NCBI GenBank assembly: GCA_020050435.1
Contig: JAGVKQ010000023.1
Span: 62,001 to 126,000 of the forward strand
DNA length: 64,000 bases
Direction of reading: 5' to 3'
From: Candidatus Caenarcanales bacterium
GTDB lineage: Bacteria > Cyanobacteriota > Vampirovibrionia > 2-02-FULL-35-15
Part shown: positions 8,767-18,076 of the stretch, piece by piece
Layout: each line of letters starts with the position of its first letter
How positions within the stretch are numbered: position 1 is the stretch's first letter
Program-made: the position numbers and the translations under genes
Notes under the pieces: generated by a model
The model's database searches: none
Seen by the model: the letters and a program-made list of their open reading frames with translations, nothing else
Told to the model about the DNA's origin: nothing

Positions 8767-10125
8767 TTAATATAAGTGAAATATTGATGCATCTATTTCA
8801 GTTTCAAACTCTCTTGTATATACTCTTGTTAAAGCAGCACTAATTTCATGTGGAGGTTTATCGGCTAATGCTATAGCCTGATTAGCTAAATCTTCATATT
8901 TATACTTACCATAGTTGCTAATATCAAGTGAGTTTTGCGTAATTCCTAACTCATCAGCTAAGAGTTGAATAGCAAACTTTGAATAAAAAAATTGTTCTCG
9001 ATTAAACGCAGGACTACTACTTAGAGGACATACATTACTAATCCACTGATATAACATAACATTATAATCTCTACTAATTTCTCCTTTTTTAAATGAACAA
9101 GCAAGCTGAAAAATTGCATAATCTAAAATAGGATCAAGAGGACGCTTTTGGGGATCTGCTTTCTGAGCTTTATAGATTTCATAGAGAAGTCCACCTTCTT
9201 TTAGTCTTTTTTCTGCAAATCGTGCATAGAATTGTGGGTCTAGAGTTACAATTTGAGAATTTAAAGCTATCTCTTCTTGAGTATGGTGGGCAGCACCTGA
9301 AATAGTTCTTGCAAATGCATCTTCTACAGATAAAGAAAAAAGAGCAGAAGGATTATGAGTTTCAATTAATTTACCTGCAGCATGGTTTCCTGCTTTATAA
9401 ATATATGGACTTAAGCCACGCATGACCAATTCAGAATCTCCAGGCAAAGAATTAGCAACCTCTATTACCCCCACAGCTTGAAAATTAAGCATGTCCAGAT
9501 TTGAAGCGATTGATCCAGTAGTATCAAATCTAGCTATATATTCGCTAGATTGAGCGGGAATACCATTTAAAAAATATGCATTTAAAGGACGTCCTAATGG
9601 AGCATAATGAAGTTCACCTAAGACTCCAGCAACTTCTAAATTATTAAAATGACTTAGAGCATCTCTACCTTGATTAATTTTTCTATACACATATAAATCT
9701 TTTTTACTAAACCACATATCATTTAACAGAGAAATTGTAAGTCTAAATTTATCAAACTTAGTATAAGGTTCAAGAACTGGTTCATTTAAACGCTGAGAAA
9801 TTTTATCTACCATTTCTTTCCAAGGAACTTCATCTGCACTAGAATTAGGCAAATCAGATCCTAAATTTCTTAAACGAGAAAAGTCGTTAGGTATAAAATC
9901 TGAATCCATTAAAACAAATAATGGAGTTAATAAATGATGATTAATAAATCTCTCATATTGAACATTTTTAACAGATGCATTCTCAGTTAACAACCTTACT
10001 GCAATTTGCCTTAAAGGAAGGACAATACTATTGTTAAAATCAATAGACTTAGGGACTAGAGAACTATTTATTCCCCAGTCAGGAGCTGTAAAAGGGAGCT
10101 GTGGAAAGAGAGAAACTCTATTCAT
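8767..10125 (-). CDS. Hypothetical protein co-transcribed with a sensor kinase
   Basis: I do not recognise this 452-aa protein. It is soluble, without signal peptide or membrane helices, mostly helical, and contains a long acidic and aromatic middle section (LGELHYAPLGRPLNAYFLNG). Its start overlaps the end of the upstream histidine kinase gene by 8 bp, so the two are translationally coupled. It may be the output or partner of that kinase; this is inference from operon structure only. Confidence 0.75.
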   Translation of the reverse strand: MNRVSLFPQLPFTAPDWGINSSLVPKSIDFNNSIVLPLRQIAVRLLTENASVKNVQYERFINHHLLTPLFVLMDSDFIPNDFSRLRNLGSDLPNSSADEVPWKEMVDKISQRLNEPVLEPYTKFDKFRLTISLLNDMWFSKKDLYVYRKINQGRDALSHFNNLEVAGVLGELHYAPLGRPLNAYFLNGIPAQSSEYIARFDTTGSIASNLDMLNFQAVGVIEVANSLPGDSELVMRGLSPYIYKAGNHAAGKLIETHNPSALFSLSVEDAFARTISGAAHHTQEEIALNSQIVTLDPQFYARFAEKRLKEGGLLYEIYKAQKADPQKRPLDPILDYAIFQLACSFKKGEISRDYNVMLYQWISNVCPLSSSPAFNREQFFYSKFAIQLLADELGITQNSLDISNYGKYKYEDLANQAIALADKPPHEISAALTRVYTREFETEIDASIFHLY

Positions 10126-11677
10126 TTATAACTCCGACTTTTATTAAATGTGCCTTTATTGATTCCATAAGAGTCTTTACTTTAATAGGCTTACCTAGAG
10201 AAACAACAAGACCATCACTAGAAAGTTGAAATGTAGAAGGTTTAGCATTTCCAGAAGTAAAAAAGTATTTTATTCCTCTAAAATTCGAACCATCAATTAT
10301 TCTTATGGCATCATCACCATTTATTGTCCCTACAACTTCTTTATCTGCAATTATTACATGGGGAAGCTCATCTAATCCTACTTCGCGTAATTTTTGAAAA
10401 AGCTCATCAGCACTAGAAAAAGGAACCATCTTTATACCAAAGTTCTTTTCTAAATTATAATCAATAGGCTCACGAATACAAGGTTCATCCTCTAACATAT
10501 AGATTATTGGTATTTTGCTAGTAGATTTCTTTTCAAAATTTGATTTTATTTTAGCCAAGTCTATTAAAGCGTCAAGATCTAAAACTCTAGGTAAGGTAAT
10601 AGTAAATTTGGTGTGGTGACTAGCCACCTCTGTAGAAGAATCTACAGTAATAGTCCCACCAGCAGCCTCAATAGTCTTTTTAACTATAGCTAAACCTAAC
10701 CCTTTATTATCCCCTTGAATTTCACTCTTAGTTTCACCAAGAGTAGCACTAACTCCCTCATCAAAAATATTAGGTAAAAGTTCTGAAGGAATTCCAGATC
10801 CATTATCTTCTATAATAATTACGACTTTATCTGGACCAGATTCATCAAAATCAATCTTTATAGAGCATTGAACAAGATAATCAACTTTTTTTGCAGCCTT
10901 ATCAGAGTTAGAAATAAGATTTAAAATAGCATTTCTAAATAAGTGCTTATCGATGTTTACTGTAACATCATGTTCAGTTTCAGTAGCATCTGATATTCTT
11001 AGTGCAATTTTTCTTTCTTCAGAAAAAACATCAAGAGCAGATAATAAATGAGTGATTTGCTTACAAACTTTTGTATGTTCGGCATTACCGATAAAGCTCA
11101 CCTCATTATCCTGTGAAAATCTTTCAAGATGTTCAATGATTCCTTTAAGATTTGATCTTATTGTTTTATAGCTAGCCTCAGCCCTTACATCACTCCCCAA
11201 GAAGCCATCACCATGGAAAGTATTTCTAAATACAGTAAATAGTTCCACTAAACTATCAACATTATCTCTAGATTCATTCTTAGCTAAATCCATATCAGAT
11301 CTAGCTTTTTCACTAAAACTTTTACCCAAAAGAGCAAAGAATGAATTCTCACCAGAAAAATGAGACTGAATATACTCATGCAACTGATCAACCTCAGTCG
11401 CCAAACTATAAGGTCTAACATTGTCCAAATTTCCATCAACAATAGTAATCATATTTCTAACTTCATGCTCTAAAATTGAAAGGTTTCTTAAATGACTAGA
11501 GATTTCAACCTCATTCACATCAATAAATTCAAAACGTCCTAGAGCGAGGTCTACTGGCAAGGGAACAGAAGGAGTAGGATCTGCAATAAGAACCGGCTCA
11601 ATCACTGGAACAGGTTTAGATCTTCTCCAAAAAGCCAGAGAAGAAAAGAAAGAATAAAATGTAGCTAAAGGTCGCAT
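10118..11677 (-). CDS. Histidine kinase with C-terminal receiver domain
   Basis: The protein (about 519 aa from ATG 11677, which has GAGGG 10 nt upstream; a longer frame opens at 11716) has an N-terminal hydrophobic stretch, a possible phospho-acceptor His in LEHEVRN, a HATPase_c domain with N-box NLISNSDKAAKK, G1 DNGSGIP and G2 GLGLAIVKKTIEAAGG, and a receiver domain (IIYMLEDEPCIRE ... HVIIADKEV ... GKPIKV) whose DK positions the phospho-acceptor Asp and whose Lys is conserved. There is no PAS, HAMP or periplasmic sensor. The order kinase then receiver is that of a hybrid kinase; the signal may come through a partner. Confidence 0.85.
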   Translation of the reverse strand: MRPLATFYSFFSSLAFWRRSKPVPVIEPVLIADPTPSVPLPVDLALGRFEFIDVNEVEISSHLRNLSILEHEVRNMITIVDGNLDNVRPYSLATEVDQLHEYIQSHFSGENSFFALLGKSFSEKARSDMDLAKNESRDNVDSLVELFTVFRNTFHGDGFLGSDVRAEASYKTIRSNLKGIIEHLERFSQDNEVSFIGNAEHTKVCKQITHLLSALDVFSEERKIALRISDATETEHDVTVNIDKHLFRNAILNLISNSDKAAKKVDYLVQCSIKIDFDESGPDKVVIIIEDNGSGIPSELLPNIFDEGVSATLGETKSEIQGDNKGLGLAIVKKTIEAAGGTITVDSSTEVASHHTKFTITLPRVLDLDALIDLAKIKSNFEKKSTSKIPIIYMLEDEPCIREPIDYNLEKNFGIKMVPFSSADELFQKLREVGLDELPHVIIADKEVVGTINGDDAIRIIDGSNFRGIKYFFTSGNAKPSTFQLSSDGLVVSLGKPIKVKTLMESIKAHLIKVGVINE

Positions 11678-11821
11678 TAAGATCAAGCCCTCAATTAAAC
11701 AAATCCAGACTATCAAGATTTAATAGTAAATAAATTAAATTCTTCTAATGTAAGAGAGTATTATTAAAGCCTTAAGAATAACTTTAGATTTTATATGTAT
11801 TTCATCAGAGTAAAAAGATAT

Positions 11822-13066
11822 TTAATTTGATTGATTTGCAGGGTGATCTGCCCAGACTAGCTTTTTCTTATTAGTTTTAACTTCTACCATGGTTATACAG
11901 CTTTCCACTGGACAGACTAAACTACATAGATTACAGCCCACACAAGTATCTTCTATAATTTTAGGAACTCTTGTATTTGGTAAAAGTTCAATGGACTGAT
12001 GTGCACCATCTTCACAAGCGATATAACATAGCTGACAAGAAATACATTTGACAGGGTCTATGTGAGCAATAACTTTATAATTCAAATCTAACTCTTGCCA
12101 CTTTCTAAGTTTTTTTGCTGCAATGCCTTTTAATTCAATAACACTTTTCATTTTATTAGCATCTAAATAATTACTTACACCAGCATTTAAATCTGTTGCA
12201 ATTCTAAATCCATAATGCATGACAGCAGTACAAACCTGAACAGTAGTAGCTCCCATTAAAAAGTATTCCACAGCATCCTGCCAGGTTTCAATTCCACCAA
12301 TTCCAGAAATGGGTAGCTTAAAGTCAGGATGATTAGTAAGCTCAGCAAGCATGTTTAGTGCTATGGGTTTAACTGCTGGTCCACAATAACCACCATGAGT
12401 AGAATGTCCAGCTACAGTAGGATTCGGTGCCATGGTTTCAAGATTAACTCCAGTCACAGAGTTTATAGTGTTTATCAAAGATACAGCATTTGCACCACCA
12501 CGCTGGGCAGCTAATGCTGGTTTAGTTATGTCAGTAACATTTGGAGTAAGTTTAACAATTACAGGTTTTGTAGCAACATCTGTTACCCATGAAGTAATAC
12601 GCTCACAGACATCTGGATTCTGTCCAACAGCTGATCCCATGCCTCTTTCACACACACCATGTGGACAGCCATAATTTAATTCAAAACCATCAATTCCAAT
12701 ATCTTCACAACGTTTTATGCAATCATGCCATTCTTCTTTTTTCTCAAACATCATAGAAGCTATCAATGCATTTTTAGGAAATTTCTTTTTTACCTCTTTC
12801 ATTTCTTTTAAATTAGTTTCAAGAGACCGATCAGTTATAAGCTCTATATTATTTAAGCCCATCATTCTATTATTTTTATATGCAACTGCACTATAGCGAC
12901 TGGATACATTTACGATAGGAACTCCAAGCGTTTTCCACACAGCTCCACCCCAACCAGCACGAAATGCATTCATTACCTGATAACCAGTATTTGTAGGAGG
13001 AGCAGATGCTAGCCAAAAAGGATTTGGTGTTATTATTCCTGCAAAGCCTGTCTCAAGGTTAGCCAT
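11822..13066 (-). CDS. preA: Dihydropyrimidine dehydrogenase, catalytic subunit PreA
   Basis: The 414-aa product is an FMN/dihydroorotate-dehydrogenase-like barrel followed by two [4Fe-4S] motifs. It shows NYGCPHGVCERGMGSA, VIVKLTPNVTDI, SLINTINSVTGV, HGGYCGPAVKPIALNM and ISGIGGIETW, all typical of bacterial PreA. The C-terminus has CISCQLCYIAC and CVGCNLCSLVC for two clusters. With PreT it reduces uracil or thymine to the 5,6-dihydro form using NAD(P)H, the first step of reductive pyrimidine breakdown. It is the last gene of the seven-gene operon, 16 bp after preT. Confidence 0.95.
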   Translation of the reverse strand: MANLETGFAGIITPNPFWLASAPPTNTGYQVMNAFRAGWGGAVWKTLGVPIVNVSSRYSAVAYKNNRMMGLNNIELITDRSLETNLKEMKEVKKKFPKNALIASMMFEKKEEWHDCIKRCEDIGIDGFELNYGCPHGVCERGMGSAVGQNPDVCERITSWVTDVATKPVIVKLTPNVTDITKPALAAQRGGANAVSLINTINSVTGVNLETMAPNPTVAGHSTHGGYCGPAVKPIALNMLAELTNHPDFKLPISGIGGIETWQDAVEYFLMGATTVQVCTAVMHYGFRIATDLNAGVSNYLDANKMKSVIELKGIAAKKLRKWQELDLNYKVIAHIDPVKCISCQLCYIACEDGAHQSIELLPNTRVPKIIEDTCVGCNLCSLVCPVESCITMVEVKTNKKKLVWADHPANQSN

Positions 13067-13082
13067 TACAATTCAATCTCCA

Positions 13083-14396
13083 TTATTTCTTTTTCATTAA
13101 ATATTTATCAATTCCTCTTGCAGCATCCCGACCATTTGCGACTGCATTAACAACTTCTTTCCCACCATTAATACAATCCCCACCAGCAAAGTATTTTGGA
13201 TTTGTAGTTTGAAAATCTTTATTTACGACCACTTTCCCATCATCAAGTTTAAGCTTAGAAATAGATTTAAAAAAGTCAATCATTTTTTCCTGACCTCTTG
13301 CAATTATCACCATATCGCAAGGAATAACAAACTGTGAATCTTTCACAGTGTTAATTTCAGATTTACGAGAACTGCTTTTTAATTTATTTTTAATACACTT
13401 CAAGCCATCAACTTTCTTTTTCCCAAGGATTTCAATAGGAGAAGTCAAGTAAACAAACTTAACATCATGTTTTTTTGCATGTTCAACTTCAAAACTATAA
13501 GCAGTTTGCTCTTTTTCTGAGCGCCTATATATGACTGTTACACTTGCACCTAAAAGAGAGGACTCTACAGCAGCATCAATCGCTGTATTCCCCCCACCTA
13601 TGACTACAACATTTTTTCCTACATTTACTTTTAAATCTTTATCTCTCAGGTTATAAATGAATTCAGTAGCACCATAAACACCTGACAAATCTTCTCCAGG
13701 AATATTGATTTTTTTTGACCCACCAAGTCCAGCACCTAGAAAAATAGCATCAAATTCTTTTTCAAGCTTGCTGGGATTTTCAATGGGGGAATTAGTCTTA
13801 ATTTCAAAACCTATAGCTGAAACATATTTTAATTCCTGAATAGCATCTTTATTAGAAAATTTGTATGGTGCTACCCCATACATATTCAATCCACCAGCTT
13901 TTTTATTCGCTTCGTAAACAACAACTTTATGTCCTAGCATGGTAAGTTCATGTGCACATGCAAGTCCAGCTGGACCTGCACCAATTATTGCCACTTTTTT
14001 ACCAGTAGATTTTCCTTTCTCAAAGAAATGAATATTTTTATCAATAGCATGACCAGTAGCATAAGCCTGAAGCCTTCCTATATCTATGGGCTTTTCATTT
14101 AAATCATGATAAACACATGCCCCTTCACATAAAACACTGGTAGGACAAACTTGACCGCAAGATTTTCCTAAAATATTTTGACTAAAAATAGTTTTTGCAG
14201 AACCAAGAGTATTCTTTGTCATTATTTGTCTTATAAACATAGGGATATCTATAGATGTAGGACAAGCAATAATACAAGGTGCATCATGACAAAAAAGACA
14301 ACGGGAAGATTCAACAACTGCCTCAGAAGGAGTCATTTGAGGTTTAATTTTTTCAAATTTTTTATTTAGATCTTCCAATTTACTATTTCTTTTCAC
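13083..14396 (-). CDS. preT: Dihydropyrimidine dehydrogenase, NAD(P)-binding subunit PreT
   Basis: The 437-aa product resembles glutamate synthase small subunits. N-terminal iron-sulfur cysteines are CLFCHDAPC and CGQVCPTSVLCEGAC; FAD and NAD(P) sites follow (GAGPAGLACAHE and VIGGGNTAIDAA), with a C-terminal FAGGDCINGG flavin motif. It passes electrons from NAD(P)H to PreA. It overlaps the end of the permease gene by 14 bp and precedes preA, which confirms pairing as a two-subunit dihydropyrimidine dehydrogenase rather than as GltD. Confidence 0.95.
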   Translation of the reverse strand: MKRNSKLEDLNKKFEKIKPQMTPSEAVVESSRCLFCHDAPCIIACPTSIDIPMFIRQIMTKNTLGSAKTIFSQNILGKSCGQVCPTSVLCEGACVYHDLNEKPIDIGRLQAYATGHAIDKNIHFFEKGKSTGKKVAIIGAGPAGLACAHELTMLGHKVVVYEANKKAGGLNMYGVAPYKFSNKDAIQELKYVSAIGFEIKTNSPIENPSKLEKEFDAIFLGAGLGGSKKINIPGEDLSGVYGATEFIYNLRDKDLKVNVGKNVVVIGGGNTAIDAAVESSLLGASVTVIYRRSEKEQTAYSFEVEHAKKHDVKFVYLTSPIEILGKKKVDGLKCIKNKLKSSSRKSEINTVKDSQFVIPCDMVIIARGQEKMIDFFKSISKLKLDDGKVVVNKDFQTTNPKYFAGGDCINGGKEVVNAVANGRDAARGIDKYLMKKK

Positions 14397-15843
14397 CCCT
14401 CATAGCTACATAATAACAAAGACTGGATAACGATAAACCTATAAACCAGGCATAGTGATATAAGTCAGTTACAAAAAGAGGAAAGAGTTCTTTATTTATG
14501 ACATTAATTTGCATTAAAAATCCAGGGATGTTTGGAACTATTCCAAATGCCAAGGCAATTAAAGCTTTATAGTTATATCCATTTTTATAAGTATATTTCC
14601 CATCTATACGATAGAGGTCATCCACATCAACCTTTGTTTTTTTAACAAGAAAATAATCTGTCAAAAGAATACCTGTAACTGGTCCTAATAATGCTGAATA
14701 ACCTATAAGCCACGTAAAAATATAACCATTTGGATCTTGAATTAACTTCCAGGGCATAATCAAGATTCCAATAACAGCAGTAATCAATCCACCTTTTTTA
14801 AAATCAATCTTAGAAGGACACAGATTAGAAAAATCGTTAGCAGGAGCAACAATGTTTGCTGCAGCATTCATAGCAATAGTAGCTAAACAAATAATGCCCA
14901 TAGAAATAAAAACAATAAATTTGTTTTCAAATCTACTGATCAAATCTACTGGATTCCAAATATACTTTCCATAAATCAGAAATGTAGCCATAGTTACTAT
15001 GACTCCTATAGAAGCAATAAAGGTCATAGTAGGTGGTAATCCAACTGCCTGACCAATGATTTGAGCTTTTTGATTTTTAGCATATCTAGTGAAATCAGGA
15101 ATATTTAAACTCAATGTAGCCCAATAACCAATAATTCCAGTCAGTGCAGGAAAGAAAAAAGCTAAAAATTCTTTAGTTGTCTTAAATTTAGAAGGACTTA
15201 AAAGCATCTGATCCAGCCCAAATGCATTTATAAATGCCCATGACAATAATACAACTCCACTCAGAAAAAGAATCGGTGCACAAAAACCTTCCAATACTTT
15301 AATAGCTTCTATGCCCTTAAAAATCAAAATTACATTTATGCTCCAGAAGAGAATAAAACATAAAAAAGGAATCAATGAAACTCCCATGAATTCAGGAAGA
15401 ATAGTTGGGAAATCAGCAGCACCACTCCAAAGTATAGTTAGCATGGTCATTAAGGCAGATCCACCTATCCAGCACTGAATACCAAACCAACCACAAGCCA
15501 CAATCGCCCTTAAAAGAGCTGGAATATTAGCTCCTTTTACACCAAAGCTTAAACGTGCATAAACTGGAAATGGAATACCATACTTAACACCCACATGCCC
15601 ATTTAAAATCATAGGAAATAAAACAATGGTATTTCCTAAAAGTACAGTAAATACTGCCTGAAAGAAACTCATCCCACCATCGATAAGAGAAGATGCAATC
15701 ATGTAAGAAGGAATACAAATGCACATTCCAACCCACAAGGTTATATAATTCCACGATGTCCAAGTTTGTTTTTCTTTTGGAACGGGGGCTAAATCATCGT
15801 TAAATAATGTCGAATCAAAATTTGAATTGTTTACTTTTTCCAT
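14383..15843 (-). CDS. NCS1-family pyrimidine/allantoin permease
   Basis: The 486-aa integral membrane protein has about 12 hydrophobic helices. The N-terminal TWTSWNYITLWVGMCI and later ATLSLNIPDFTRYAK are hallmarks of the nucleobase:cation symporter-1 family (PucI, Mhp1, FurA relatives). NCS1 carriers import uracil, thymine, allantoin, hydantoins or cytosine with Na+ or H+. Its position inside the pyrimidine catabolic operon points to uracil, thymine or a dihydropyrimidine as substrate; the specificity cannot be read directly. Confidence 0.9.
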   Translation of the reverse strand: MEKVNNSNFDSTLFNDDLAPVPKEKQTWTSWNYITLWVGMCICIPSYMIASSLIDGGMSFFQAVFTVLLGNTIVLFPMILNGHVGVKYGIPFPVYARLSFGVKGANIPALLRAIVACGWFGIQCWIGGSALMTMLTILWSGAADFPTILPEFMGVSLIPFLCFILFWSINVILIFKGIEAIKVLEGFCAPILFLSGVVLLSWAFINAFGLDQMLLSPSKFKTTKEFLAFFFPALTGIIGYWATLSLNIPDFTRYAKNQKAQIIGQAVGLPPTMTFIASIGVIVTMATFLIYGKYIWNPVDLISRFENKFIVFISMGIICLATIAMNAAANIVAPANDFSNLCPSKIDFKKGGLITAVIGILIMPWKLIQDPNGYIFTWLIGYSALLGPVTGILLTDYFLVKKTKVDVDDLYRIDGKYTYKNGYNYKALIALAFGIVPNIPGFLMQINVINKELFPLFVTDLYHYAWFIGLSLSSLCYYVAMRGEKK

Positions 15844-15861
15844 AATAATTAAAAGAGCAGA

Positions 15862-17190
15862 CTAGCGTTGTTTTGCTAATTCAAAAAAGGCTTCATCTAA
15901 AACAGAAATTATCTTCTCAACTTGTTTTTTATTTATAGACAATGGAGGCGTGATTCTAATTACATTACCAAGAAAACCACCCTTACCAATCAATAAACCA
16001 CGATCTTTTGCAAACTCCATAACTTCAAGGGTTTCATCCTTGGCATATTCTTTTGTTTTTCTATCTTTTACAAGTTCAATTCCTACCAACAATCCACGTC
16101 CTCTTACATCGCCGATAACTTCATGCTTTTTCATAAGATCTTTCAATCCACTTAAAAGAATATCTCCCATTTCTTTTGCATTTTGAATTAATTTCTCTTC
16201 TTCAATTATATCCATAGTAACTAGTGCTTGTTTAGTCTGATAAGGATCACCACCAAATGTATTAAAGTAAAGCTTTCCGCCCATAGCCTGAGCTATATCA
16301 TTTTTCATAAGAACAGCACCGATAGGTGCACCATTACCAAAACCTTTTGCAGTGGTAATAATATCTGCATCAATTTTTAATTCTTTAGTAAGGAAAAAGT
16401 TACCCCCGCCTCTACCAGAAGCAGTTTGAACTTCATCACTAATATACTTTCCACCATAATTATGAGTAATTTTACAGACCTCATGAAAATACTCAGCAGG
16501 GGGACTGATAAATCCACCCACACCCATTACAGGTTCAGCTATAAATGCTGCGATTTTTCCATGAGTAGAAGTCTGAATAGTGGTTTCCACGTTTTTTGCA
16601 CATTCTAAACTACAACTCTCAGGCTTAAGATTAAAAGGGCAGCGATAACAATATGGCTCCATTGCAGAAGTAGTAGAAGCAACGGGTTGAGCTTTAAAAC
16701 GCCATGAGCTTTGACCACAATTTGCAAGCGTACCTGATGTCCCACCATGATATCCATGTCTAAGATTTACAACCATGGTTTCACCAGTAGCATTACGTGC
16801 TGCAATAAATGCTAATTCATTAGCCTCAGATCCAGAGTTTGTAAAAGAACATTTATCAAGTCCTTTTGGTGCTTCACTTATTACTTTTTCTGTGAGCTCT
16901 GCAATATGCTTATTTAAATAAATAGTCGATGTATGCTGGATTTCATCATCCTTTAGCATTTCAATAAGGGCTTCTTTTATTTTAGGGTGATTATGACCTG
17001 CTGAAATACAAACGATACCACCAAAAGAATCTAAATATTCATTGCCTTTTTCATCATAGACATAACAACCTTTTCCTTTTACAAGCTGAAGAGGATTTTT
17101 ATAATACAAAAATGCTGTAGGTAAAAAATGACTTTTCCTCGTATCAAGAATTTCTTCATTTGTTAAATTTGATTTATTTTTTAAGTCCAT
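15862..17190 (-). CDS. Class III aminotransferase, beta-alanine type (AGXT2/PYD4-like)
   Basis: The 442-aa PLP enzyme has the class III signature SDEVQTASGRGG and the Schiff-base Lys in TTAKGFGNGAP. The block TSGSEANELA binds PLP. A cysteine-rich insert (YCYRCPFNLK ... SCSLECAKN) is characteristic of the AGXT2/PYD4 branch. In this operon it most plausibly transaminates beta-alanine (or beta-aminoisobutyrate from thymine) with pyruvate or 2-oxoglutarate, yielding malonate semialdehyde. Only 1 nt separates it from the beta-ureidopropionase gene. Confidence 0.9.
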   Translation of the reverse strand: MDLKNKSNLTNEEILDTRKSHFLPTAFLYYKNPLQLVKGKGCYVYDEKGNEYLDSFGGIVCISAGHNHPKIKEALIEMLKDDEIQHTSTIYLNKHIAELTEKVISEAPKGLDKCSFTNSGSEANELAFIAARNATGETMVVNLRHGYHGGTSGTLANCGQSSWRFKAQPVASTTSAMEPYCYRCPFNLKPESCSLECAKNVETTIQTSTHGKIAAFIAEPVMGVGGFISPPAEYFHEVCKITHNYGGKYISDEVQTASGRGGGNFFLTKELKIDADIITTAKGFGNGAPIGAVLMKNDIAQAMGGKLYFNTFGGDPYQTKQALVTMDIIEEEKLIQNAKEMGDILLSGLKDLMKKHEVIGDVRGRGLLVGIELVKDRKTKEYAKDETLEVMEFAKDRGLLIGKGGFLGNVIRITPPLSINKKQVEKIISVLDEAFFELAKQR

Positions 17191-17191
17191 T

Positions 17192-18064
17192 TTATAATTC
17201 CACTAATTGTTTATAAGTTTCGGGTCTTCTATCTCTATAAAACTGCCAAAGTTCTCTGACTTCTTTTATTTCATTTAAATCAATATCACAAACTAAAAGT
17301 TCATCTTTATCGCGTGAAGCTTGCGCAATGATATTCCCCTTGGGTCCGACAACATAAGAAGATCCATAAAACTCACCAATGTTCCATGGAGCCTCAGTTC
17401 CAACTCTGTTTATAGCACCAACAAAATATCCATTTGCAACTGCATGAGCTGGTTGTTCTATTTTCCATAAATACTCTGAAAGTCCAGCGACAGTAGCTGA
17501 AGGATTAAAAACTATTTCAGCTCCACTAAGTCCAAGACATCTGGCTCCATCAGGAAAATGCCTGTCATAGCAAATATATACACCAATATCAGCGTACTTA
17601 GTTTTAAAAATAGGGTAGCCTAAATTACCAGGCTTAAAGAAAAACTTTTCCCAAAAACCTTTTACCTGAGGAATATGATTTTTTCTATATTTACCTAAGT
17701 ACTTTCCATCAGCATCAATAACGCTGGCAGTATTGTAGTAAACACCAGTCATTTCCTTTTCATATATAGGAACAACTATTACCATATTATATTTTTTAGC
17801 ATAGTCCATCATTAGTTTTGTAGTAGGACCATCTGGAATAGGCTCAGCTAAGTCATACCACTTTGAATCCTGTGAAGGACAAAAATATGGACCCGTAAAC
17901 ACTTCCTGAAAACAAAGGATTTGTACATTTTTTTTAGCTGCTTCTTCTATAAAAGGGATGTGAGCTTTTAGCATGCCTTGCCTATGCTCTTCGCATGAAG
18001 CATCAGTCGATACTTTATTAGCCATTTGAATTAGCCCTATTTTCACTGGTCTTTTCTCTGACAT
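17192..18064 (-). CDS. pydC: Beta-ureidopropionase (N-carbamoyl-beta-alanine amidohydrolase)
   Basis: The 290-aa nitrilase-superfamily enzyme has the Glu-Lys-Cys triad: Glu54 in CFQEVFTGPYF, Lys in KYRKNHIPQ, and Cys in YICYDRHFPDGAR. The segments FNPSATVAGLSEYLWKIEQP and GAINRVGTEAPW are specific to beta-ureidopropionase or close N-carbamoyl hydrolases rather than nitrilases. It hydrolyses N-carbamoyl-beta-alanine to beta-alanine, CO2 and ammonia, step three of the pathway. It sits 12 bp after the dihydropyrimidinase gene. Confidence 0.93.
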   Translation of the reverse strand: MSEKRPVKIGLIQMANKVSTDASCEEHRQGMLKAHIPFIEEAAKKNVQILCFQEVFTGPYFCPSQDSKWYDLAEPIPDGPTTKLMMDYAKKYNMVIVVPIYEKEMTGVYYNTASVIDADGKYLGKYRKNHIPQVKGFWEKFFFKPGNLGYPIFKTKYADIGVYICYDRHFPDGARCLGLSGAEIVFNPSATVAGLSEYLWKIEQPAHAVANGYFVGAINRVGTEAPWNIGEFYGSSYVVGPKGNIIAQASRDKDELLVCDIDLNEIKEVRELWQFYRDRRPETYKQLVEL

Positions 18065-18076
18065 AATTAACCCTTT

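Noticed and set aside
13083-14396. Glutamate synthase small subunit (GltD)
   Set aside because: The fold is the same, but no GltB large subunit is present and the partner gene is preA.
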